Assembly: GCA_001643675.2 (NCBI GenBank)
Contig: LSRY02000004.1
Coordinates: 626,001-690,000 of the forward strand
Length of the DNA: 64,000 bases
Reading direction: 5' to 3'
Source of the DNA: Monocercomonoides exilis
Lineage: Eukaryota; Preaxostyla; Oxymonadida; Polymastigidae
A program made the position numbers and the translations under genes. Of the stretch, positions 55,901-64,000 are shown piece by piece. Position 1 is the stretch's first letter, and every line of letters starts with the position of its first letter. The notes below the pieces were generated by a model. It was not told where the DNA came from. It ran no database searches and worked only from the letters and a program-made list of their open reading frames with translations.

Positions 55901-56646
55901 CATTCCTGTCTTCCACAGCGAGTAACTCTTCATCTGCCTCACCTTTCATTTTGATTTCTCCTTCAGAGCATCTTCTGCCAATTGTATCGAGAATGCTCTT
56001 CTCGTGGTGAGTGGTTGGTGTTATTGGAACTTCTCCGTCTTTTGTCACATTTGCTGCGTTCTTTTCGCCTTGCCCGTGTGGAGACGGACATGGTGAATGG
56101 AAAGGATGGATAAGGCCTGTTGAGAAATTCCGTGTTGAGGCTGCTTGGAAACTGCTCTGGATTGTCGAGCGCAGAGGAGTCACAAACAACGGGAACGCAC
56201 AGTTCGTGATATCAACAAGTGATGCATACATCGGACGAGGAAGACAATCCCAAGGCTGCATAACATTGATCCACCACAGCTTCTTCTTCCAATTACCTTC
56301 GTTTTTCCCTTCTCTCTGCTTCTTTGCATCTCCTCCTTTCGTCCCAGTGGCTTTCTCATCTCGTCTCCGTGTCTCGCCTGATACCCCTTTCAACTTGCTT
56401 TTCTCTTTCTCTTCTCCCTCACCAGCCTTATCTCCTCCACTTTTCACTGGTTTCTTTTCTCGCTTCTTTGCAACGGGTGTGCTTGGATGTGAATGTGTTT
56501 GAAGGACCATCGCATTTAAACGACTGTTCGATGCAGGTGTTGACTGCTGTGACTGCATTTCCTGAACTCCTTTTTGCTTCAGTGAAGAAGACAGACCATG
56601 CAAAGGTGTTGAAGGTTGGGTGCCAAATATCAGTTTTGGAGAATTT
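34980..56646 (-). CDS. Giant HECT-like protein, exon 3 (C-terminal 7,221 residues)
   Basis: One uninterrupted exon of 21.7 kb. Most of it is low-complexity and disordered (Ser, Gln, Asn and acidic runs) with scattered helical, ARM/HEAT-like blocks, plus Cys pairs such as RCVLCGNHSKIKREICTH near 38300. The last 350 residues are a HECT-like domain. The N-lobe begins around WFGKGRTRTQWF (about 36010) and has EIEILGRVLGKCVADGV, LDLHSFNRNLFETQL, VELMEGGVSSFVTEANK and LRALAKGFTSIV. The C-lobe is short. Where catalytic HECTs have LPxAxTCFNxLxLP, this protein reads VPRISSPQHISIDL and then stops at 34982, with no cysteine. So the fold is kept but E3 thioester activity is doubtful. Spliced to exons 2 and 1, it gives 9,179 residues. 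The subfamily (HUWE1, UBR5, TRIP12 or other) cannot be assigned by eye. Confidence 0.8.
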
Positions 56647-56846
56647 CTGTTGAAGTTAACAAAATAAAACATATGAAAAATAAATTGAATGAAATATATT
56701 CAATAAAGTTGCAAATTAACCAAAAAAGGTTTAAAAAAAAAATCTATAGTAAAATTTTCAATCAAATTTCGTAAAAAAAAAAATCAAAGCTTACAACTCC
56801 AAGCAAAGCAATTCGAGTCTCTTTTTCAATAAAATCTTAATCATAC
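56647..56846 (-). other. Intron 2 of the HECT-like gene (200 nt)
   Basis: Donor GTATGA, acceptor TTCAACAG, phase 2. It joins QNQMA-Q to NSPKLIFGTQPST. Without splicing, exon 2 would stop two codons past the donor (TAA at about 56837). Confidence 0.75.
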
Positions 56847-57036
56847 TGTGCCATTTGATTCTGTGTCATTTGCCGTGGAGAGCTTGCTGCCGATGGTGAT
56901 TCTGATTTGCTGTTTCTGTGAGGCATCAGTCTTCCTCTGCTCATCAAAGGCTGTCTGGGCGAAGGGTCCTTTGGAGAACGGCTCATGATCGCTCCTCTCC
57001 TTCGAGTGGATGAATTTGGAGTTCCATAAAATATTC
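56847..57036 (-). CDS. Giant HECT-like protein, exon 2 (63 residues)
   Basis: A small exon encoding a basic Ser/Pro-rich linker (IFYGTPNSSTRRRGAIMSR, then SPRQPLMSRGRLMPHRNS). It is bounded by an AG acceptor after a pyrimidine-rich tract and by a GTATGA donor. Exon lengths 5,683 + 190 + 21,667 sum to 27,540 nt, exactly 9,180 codons including the stop, which supports joining the three exons. Confidence 0.72.
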
Positions 57037-57182
57037 CTTCAGAAAAAGATAAAAAGATAGACAAAAATAATACAAAATTGTGCAAAAAATGTAAATTCCA
57101 TTACAAATGAAATGTGAAAGAATATTAGTGAAATAGATATATTATCAATAAAGGGGAAATAAATAATTAAATAAATATAAAC
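57037..57182 (-). other. Intron 1 of the HECT-like gene (146 nt)
   Basis: Donor GTTTAT after SHEIG, acceptor TTTCTGAAG, phase 1. AT-rich. The AAG acceptor is weaker than the CAG/TAG used at the other introns, so this junction is the least certain of the gene. Confidence 0.65.
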
Positions 57183-60100
57183 CAATTTCGTGCGAGACAG
57201 GAGACTGTCTCTCGCTTTCACTCACCGTCCATCCTCTGGGCCGGAAGTACAAAGATGTGTTCTGCATGCTCCTGTCAAACGGGTTCATCCATTTTCCATC
57301 GATGAATTTCAGCACGCCGCTGCGGAAGAGACCAATAAGATACCCGTCCACCGACTCGTTGAAGATCCACTTGCTTTCGTTCAGTGCCTTTTTCTCTTCA
57401 GACGCCGAGCCGCACTCTTCGAGAAGAGAATACTTCGCTTGAGACTCCATCACGTTCATGCAGCACCAGCTGAAGATGCTCCGCAGGAAAGGCACACTCA
57501 GCGGCTCCTTCACCAGCAGATCAAAGTACTCGTAGAAGAACCTGCCCCAGTCGAGATAGTTCTCAGCAAGCTGCTTCAGCGCTGCTCGGCCGATCATTTC
57601 TCCACTCCCAGCTTTTCTTCTCCGGTCGTTTTTGGCTCCTTCCCCTTCATTTCCACCGCCTTCTTTGTTTGGAGCATTATTTGCTTTTGCTCCTTCTTTC
57701 AATGAAACTGGTGTTCTTGGTGAACCAGAAACACTAATTGGCGTTAGGCCAGTTATGTTCTGTGGCTGTTGCAGTCTCTGAAGTCTCACAAGAGACGTGG
57801 TTGAAGAGCGGCTGAACTGGGAAGCCGAAGAAAGGCCCAGTCGAACCAATGAGCCAGACTGCTGCATGGAATGAGACTGATTTTGCTTCGATACTTGATT
57901 TGATACAGCAAGTGGTGATGGAGTTGAGAGCGATGTTGTAGATGCAGATTTCATTGTGTGAGCAAGGACGGTTGAGGAGCCTCGTAAGTATGGAGATGAT
58001 GGGGTATTCAAAGATGTGGAAGAAGGAAAGCAAGCAGATGGGGATGAGGAGGATGGTGTTGTGCGAGCAACATTCGCTGATGAAACTTTTATATCTGCTC
58101 CAAATTCATTTAACGCTTCATCCTTTAAAACTCCATTTGCTTTGTCGTTTCCCATTCCCTCGCCACTTTCTCCGGACCTTCTCATGTTCCCTTTCCCGTT
58201 TGGCACATCCTTCGAGGTCAATCTATTCTGAACATCAATAAAAGTCTCCACCAGTTCATTCTTCCCCATGATGATGATGATGTCTTCTGTATTGTTCTTC
58301 TCGTAGTCTTCTTTGATTGCCCGTCCCATAAAGTTCTCAAACAGAAACTTTCTCCGAAATGCAACATCCAAACTCAGTGCCGACAAGCAGTCGAAGAACA
58401 GACGAATGAACAGAACACTCTGCGAAATCCGATATTGAAGCATCTCCATCGCCTTCTCATCGAGAAATCCATTCGAAAAGTGAGTGATAGCAACAGATGC
58501 CGAAGACTGGGGAGAAAGCAGCAATGGAAATTTCATAGAGAACATGGACAAAGGCTCCACGCGGTACTGTTTTGTTTGTGGCTCATCATCGATTGATTTC
58601 AATGTGACTCCTCCTTCTTCCTTTCCAATCCACTCCTCTCCGCTCTCCCTCCCAGTTCTTGATCTTGCCTCTGTTTCTCTTTCCACTCGCTCCATTTCGA
58701 GCCGGTGCTTCTCTTCTTCTTCTTTGCTGACAGTCAATCGACTCATTGCGCACAAAAGCTGCCTCACAAACGACTCTGCGCAGCATAGCAGGAACTTCAT
58801 GCTTTGCCGCATAAAAGACACCGTCGGTGCAAAGCCGCTCATTCCTCGTTCTGCGCCACACTCAGCATGGGGACATCTGATGCTGGGAGATATGTGATAT
58901 AGAAGGAAATAGCGCTCGGCACGCGCTGGCCCTGCGTAGACAGTGAGCGACTGGCGCATCTGAGTCAAAAGCAGGTTGCTCGTCTGATTGGAAGGCGCAG
59001 AAAAGGAGCCGGTTGGTGTGATCATTGGCGATGTCGACTTGAACGAATCAGAAGAGCGAAGAGGAGTTGTGAAATGAATCAAATTAGTAATCTGGTGGGA
59101 ATTGTAAGGAGGGATCAGGAATGGCACAGGCGTGTGTTCCTTCAAAGATATATAAAACAGCTTCCTTTTCTCTTGTTGATGGATTTCTGCATCCGTATGT
59201 TCGTGAAGCTGAGCAATGGGAAGTGCGATAGTCTCTTTTTGCTGCTGTTCAGACAAAAACCCGGACTTCACTCTTCCCAAGTCAGCCTCGCTGCCAACAA
59301 CAGCATTGTCGCTCGGCTTTCTTGCAAGGCTTCTGACTTCTTTCTCCTCTTCATATTCCTTCGAGGTCACAAACGAGTCGACGAAATCAGCTGCCCGCTC
59401 GTCCTCTGTCCACATGTGGCTGTTTCGGTCGACGGCTGCCTCTGTCATGCAGGAGATGCCCACCATCACCAGATACAGAATGTTCCAGTGAAGGATCGAG
59501 TCCTCGTTCACATCAAACAGCGAGACGGGAAGCAGGCGACTCTCTCCCACAGAAAGCGACTGCTCAAGATTGCGCATCTTGCTGCGCTCTTCTTCGATAA
59601 GCTCTTCTTCGTTATCACTTTCATCGTCCAGCAAAGCAATTTCCTCCTCTTGCCAGTCCTTTTGCTCATCTCCTTCGTCGTTTTCCTCCTTTTCTCCAAT
59701 CCCAACTTCCTTGTGATTATCTCCCTCTCCATTCTCTGCTTCTCCTCTTCCTCTTCCTCCTCCTTCAACTTGGTCATCAGCTCCTTCTTCTCCTTTGTTC
59801 TTTCTGTTTCTCTCAGCTGTCTGTGAATACTGCCCCGTTGAGAGCGAGTCAACAGAAGCCCGCGAGCGAGACGAGGCAATAATCTCCGGAGTCAGCGTCT
59901 CTGTTGGATCGCCTGGTGACAGTGACTTGTCCACTTTCATCTCGTTCTCTTCGTCCATCGATCTTTCGTCTGTCTCGTGGTCGTCAAATTCTCCCCCAAC
60001 GTCAATTCCTGAAAGCTCCTCGTCGTTGCGCGTGTCCTGCGCCATCCGCATCTCCATGTTGCGTCTCCACTGCTCGCCGTTGGGACTGTTCTCTCCTTTC

Positions 60101-62865
60101 ATCAGCTCCATGTCTCCTTCTTCGTCTTCAACGGGAGTGTCTGGCCGGTCTGAAAACAGGTCATATTCATCAACAATTGCTGTGTTGTTGCCTTCGAAGC
60201 CGTTGCTGAGAATTCCGCGGTCGTCGTATCCTTCTTCAACGCTGGAGACATAGCTCATCTCTCCATCGTCGTTTTCGTCGAATCCTTCCCCTTTGCTTCT
60301 GCTTGTGAAACCGCCCAGCCGATCTCTTGATTTCTTGTATTGCTCGTCCTGATGCTCTCCTCGTTCATTCTCATCTTCTTCATCTTCTTCTTCGCTGCCG
60401 TCTTTTTCGTTTCCCTTTGAGTGCTTCTTCCTTCCTTTTCTGTGTCTCTTTTTCCTCCTTCGCTTTTCTTCGTCTTCCATCTTGTCTCGTTCGTTTTTTG
60501 CTTTTTCATTCAAAGCAGCTGCTGTAAATCGGCTAATCTCGTCGTAGAACAGATGCATGAGAGTGTGAAGAATGCCATGTGCGATTGCAGCTTGTGCTGT
60601 TTCCTTTCGATAAGTTGGATGCAACAAGAGAGAACAAAGAAGATCCAGCCCATAAAACACTTCTGTGGTGAACTTTGGAAGAGGCAAGTCAACAATAGTT
60701 ACAATGCTTTGAAGAAGCCTGTGTCTGATCACAGAATCACTCACGATGCGGTTTGCTATCATTGTCCGCTCTTCTTCTTCGTCTTCTTCGTCAAGCGAAT
60801 CATCAGAATCTGACAGATTGCCTTCGATAGCCATTTGTTCGTTGTTTCCAACTTCTCTGTTGTCAAAGCTGCTCCATGGCTTATCTCCATCTTTCTTTTC
60901 CTCATTCTGCGTGGACCACTTCTGTGCTGGAGGCAGTGCCTCTCCAATTGCATCGTCGTTCTCCCCATCTCTGCTGTGATGTCCGCTTAATGCTTTGCCT
61001 TGTTGGTGCAGCACAGAAGAAGACCCAGCAGACAGCGACGAGCTTTTAAAGCGAGCTGGATTGTCTTTCATGTGTTTGCGTTTCTCGTTCGGAGTAAACA
61101 AAATGCGTGTCATTGTGCGCATTGCAATCCCATTTGCTTGTGGTGTGGGAGACCTCTGCGAAGAAGGAAGGCCAATGTTCATTTTCTTCATGATAAAATC
61201 GGTGGATGAAGGAAGCGAAGACAGCTTCACGCAAATGCGGATGAGTCTTTTGTGGCTTCCGCAGAGCAGCACAGTTTGATGGTCGTTCCACTCGGTTGCA
61301 TTCATTTTGCATATTTCTGCTTCATTGCTTCTGTTGAAGAGTCTTTCCTTTCTTGCAGACGACTCATCAAAAGAATGCAGAACGCATTCAGTCAGCCCTC
61401 TCACAAACGGTCCCAGAAGATGCGAAAACTCGATGGTGGACAGAAGCCTCTCCATCGAAAGCGTCTTCTTCTTTACAATTGTCCCCATGGCTCCGCCTCC
61501 AGACGGTTCGCTTGAGGCAAAGTAATGAGGCAGCGCAGGAAGTGAGGATTGTGGCTGTTGGTGAAGTGGTTGGAATGGCAAGCTCGCAAGATTCCCTCCT
61601 GCATTGTTCGGGACTGCGAGTGTCACAAGTGAGAAAAGAGGCTCATTCAACACAGCGAATCCGTTCAGCGCAGGAATTGAACCAGAGGATATCTCAGAAA
61701 TGACGCTCCAGTCTCCGCGTTCGCTTGCGATCTTGCTCAAAAGCGAAAGAGGTGAAGCAGCCATCCCCAAGGTGCTGTGTGGCATGGAACCGCCCATTGC
61801 TCTGAAGTGGTGAGGTGGAGTTATCGCTTGCGATGAATTGAGTGAGGTGTGTGATGATGAAGTGCTTGAAGGAGAAGGTGTAAGTGTAGTTGGTGAAGGA
61901 ATAGGAATGAATGCGAATTGAGAAGTAGATAGTTGGCTTGAAGTGTTGTCAGGGAGTGGCGAAGTGCGTGAAAGGAATTCGTGCCGTGCTTGAACATTGT
62001 AAGATTCGTTTCCAATATGAGAAGCACTCGGAGAATGAATGAAAAAGTTTTTGCTTTCTTTCGAAGCATTTTCTTCTTTTCTATCAGAGTCTCCAACTAC
62101 GTTTTCAAAATCTTTAAGTGTTATTGGCATGAGGGGTAGTATGTTCGTAGAGCTAACTTTTTGAGGAGTTTCGTTCCAGTTGTTTTCATCAAGTGCAGGA
62201 AGAGTGGTTTGCTTGTTTTCAGCAGTCGCTTCTAGAGAAATAAATGTTCCTTCATTAAAACGAATAGGGGTGTTCAAAAATACTGGAGAACTGGAAGCGC
62301 TTCCATTATCAGTGTTGTTGTGTTGTCCAGATAATATTACACGATGTAATTCTCGAATTTGTCCATTAGATGCACTTTGTTCAGTATTTGTAGCATTAAA
62401 CTCTTTTGCTTGCATTTTTTCCATATTACTTGTTGAAGTCCCTTGTTCATTTCTTTTCATGTTTTTGCGTTTTTCTCTGGCATGACTTGATGACTCTTGT
62501 TCTAATTCAAGATTATCAGTTGTTTCAGCTTCATCTCCAATTTCTAAATCACAATTATCGTTTAATTGTCCGCTAGAATAAAGCTCAATTCCTTCGTTTG
62601 TTGTTGTTTTGTGCCCTCTTCGTTTTATAATTTGTAATTCGTTATTATCCTGTAACTGAGTATTATCATGAAAATTTGTTTCATCTGATGGATCATCAGA
62701 TATATTAGAATTTGGCGGTTTTAATGCAGAAACATTATTTGAGGGCTGAATTCTTCCTAATTTTCGTAATTTCTTTTTTAGTTTATAAAGTGCAATTGCC
62801 AAAATAAATATTATAATCAAAAGCGCGGCACCAACAACAATTACTACAATAAAATACACTTCCAT
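57183..62865 (-). CDS. Giant HECT-like protein, exon 1 (N-terminal 1,894 residues)
   Basis: Starts MEVYFIVVIVVGAAL, a 25-residue hydrophobic segment (to about residue 28) followed by KLKKKLRKLGR, which looks like a signal anchor or membrane anchor. A long Ser/Asn-rich linker follows, then helical blocks such as DLLCSLLLHPTYRKETAQAA (about 60640) and LLRSIFSWCCMNVMESQ (about 57460) that resemble ARM/HEAT helices. Between them are strongly charged tracts (KKRHRKGRKKHSKG at about 60440; EEEDEEDENERG; EEELIEEERSK at about 59590). The ATG at 62863-62865 is the first in frame. No enzyme domain was recognised in this exon. It could be a separate gene if the introns are wrong, but the matching phases argue against that. 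Confidence 0.75.
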
Positions 62866-63339
62866 GTATTAATTATAGCGCAATACGCATTTTAAAAACA
62901 ATTGTAGAATTCAGTTATTGCTTAATAAGTCAAAAAGTCTATTTATTTGAATAAATGATCAGACAGTTTCCCATACATTTATGTGAAGAAGTTAAATATT
63001 CATTTACATTCTTTAAAATTCGCAAACATCAAATAAAAACTTTTATAAAAACGTGAAAAAAACATATCAAAACTAAGAATAGCATTCTGGTGTAAAAGAA
63101 AAATTGATAAACATAGATTATTGTTAAACATTATAATAATAATTAACTCCAAACAATGAGGAAGCGAATTTATATCACAAAAGCTCTTTGTGCATAATTC
63201 TTCAAAAAAAAAAAAAAATATCTCAAATAATCTTTACAACAAACAACTCACAACTGCTGCTCCGAGCAAAAATAATATTCTCATTTTACAGAACATTGTA
63301 ACAAATGAAAGCAAATACATAAAGATAAAGATTACATAT
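62866..63339. other. AT-rich spacer between two minus-strand genes
   Basis: About 470 nt, AT-rich, with an A13 run near 63205. Presumably holds the promoter of the HECT-like gene and the 3' end of the permease gene. Nothing else was seen. Confidence 0.65.
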
Positions 63340-64000
63340 CTAAATATTCAAATTTTGATGCAAGGACGTATCGAACAAGACCGCCATAGCAAGCGAAAAC
63401 AATCCCATGACAGATCCTGCGACAAGTAAAATTACAGCCAACGTTTTTCCAAACGTGCATCCAGAAGGCAAATTCCTATAATGCTCAATAGTCAACTTGT
63501 TCTTCCTGTAGCAGTCTGGAATTGCTGGGTCATAATATCGCTTCGTAGTCGTATACTCTCTTGTGTTCCTCATAAACTGCAAGTAGAGCGCGGACGGAAA
63601 CAGAAACACAACAGCCACTCCGGCTGTCGAACCAACGATGTCAAACACAAGATTCACTGTCGGTATGAAGTTTCCCAACACCATTGCAATCGCTGTGAGG
63701 CACGAGCCAATCACACACGACAGAAACAGACCGTTCGTACACGGGCCGCAGCACGTGCGCTTGCCCCAGGGCTTCTTCTTGATCCCCCTGGTGACTTCAA
63801 CCATGTTGGGGTCCGTGTGCAGCAGGGAAGAGGTGGAAGAGGCAGAGGAAATTGACATGTTTGAGGAAGGTGAATGAAGAGAAGAAGAAGAAGAAGAAAT
63901 CGACTGTTCTGCGGATGAGCCATTGGACAACACATTTCCCATTTGAGCAGGTTGGTATGGCTGGTTCAACGCAGCCATTTCGCACGCTCTGCCTTCCTCA
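63340..64000 (-). CDS. Amino-acid permease (AAAP/SLC38-like), C-terminal part, cut by window edge
   Basis: The frame runs off the window: it is still open at 64000 upstream of MAALNQPYQPAQMGN, so the true start lies outside. After a Ser-rich loop and CCGPCTNG comes a two-span block with FIPTVNLVFDIVGSTAGVAVV and FLFPSALYLQF. This is the conserved end of transmembrane amino-acid transporters (AAAP family: pattern FxxVGSTxxxxxxFxxPxxxYL). Then a loop (TKRYYDPAIPDC) and a last span (LAVILLVAGSVMGLFSLAMA). AAAP carriers usually have 11 spans, so these would be about TM9-TM11. It would move amino acids across the plasma membrane or an endomembrane. Confidence 0.72.
   Translation of the reverse strand, partial: EEGRACEMAALNQPYQPAQMGNVLSNGSSAEQSISSSSSSLHSPSSNMSISSASSTSSLLHTDPNMVEVTRGIKKKPWGKRTCCGPCTNGLFLSCVIGSCLTAIAMVLGNFIPTVNLVFDIVGSTAGVAVVFLFPSALYLQFMRNTREYTTTKRYYDPAIPDCYRKNKLTIEHYRNLPSGCTFGKTLAVILLVAGSVMGLFSLAMAVLFDTSLHQNLNI

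Noticed and set aside
34980-62865. Two or three separate minus-strand genes instead of one
   Set aside because: Exon 1 and exon 2 both run into stops only a few codons past good GT donors, acceptors restore matching phases, and the total is an exact number of codons. Kept as one gene, with transcripts needed to confirm the joins.
12816-62865. Altered genetic code (TAA/TAG as glutamine, as in some oxymonads such as Streblomastix)
   Set aside because: The 4,049- and 9,179-codon genes contain no in-frame TAA, TAG or TGA, and glutamine is encoded by CAA/CAG. The in-frame stops in the S41 gene and the minus-strand relic come with frameshifts, which points to decay.

Overview
The window comes from a eukaryotic protist. 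It combines AT-rich intergenic DNA, GT-AG introns of about 64-200 nt, very long genes (about 4,050 and 9,180 codons), a spliced CDIN1-type nuclease gene, a giant beta-helix-like surface protein with a cytoplasmic kinase-like tail, and a HECT-type protein. TAA, TAG and TGA all behave as ordinary stops in the long genes. This fits a metamonad of the oxymonad type (Monocercomonoides/Blattamonas-like) best. That placement is inferred from gene style, not from a marker gene.

Layout. 1-2105: AT-rich DNA with a long AAAT microsatellite. 2106-8367: a complete-looking DIRS-type tyrosine-recombinase retrotransposon with inverted terminal repeats, an internal complementary region, an RT/RNase H frame, a recombinase frame, and a long second frame that fully overlaps RT/RNase H. 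8818-11392 (-): a four-exon CDIN1-like nuclease gene. 12816-24965 (+): a single-exon gene for a secreted-then-anchored protein with eight Cys modules in beta-helix-like repeats, one membrane span and a degenerate kinase domain. 24966-28836: no intact gene; a decayed coiled-coil gene on the minus strand and low-complexity repeats. 28837-33891 (+): a tandem S41 (CPAF-like) protease gene with a verified intron but four frameshifts and one in-frame stop. 34980-62865 (-): a three-exon gene for a protein of about 9,179 residues with an N-terminal membrane segment and a C-terminal HECT-like domain that appears to lack the catalytic cysteine. 63340-64000 (-): the C-terminal part of an amino-acid permease, cut by the window edge.

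The most unusual signal is in the retrotransposon. From 3110 to 5704 a second frame stays open beneath the RT/RNase H frame. Where the RT frame uses codons ending in T, it appears never to follow them with a codon beginning AA, AG or GA, which is exactly the pattern that would create stops in the second frame. That second frame is the same frame as the recombinase and is separated from it by one TGA followed by CTA, a known leaky-stop context. The element therefore seems to carry two superimposed polyprotein frames, one RT/RNase H and one of unknown function joined to the recombinase.

The cellular genes have no evident joint pathway. The neighbourhood mixes a nuclear nuclease, surface or secreted proteins and a very large ubiquitin-ligase-like protein. 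Exon phases were checked by hand: both spliced genes sum to whole numbers of codons.
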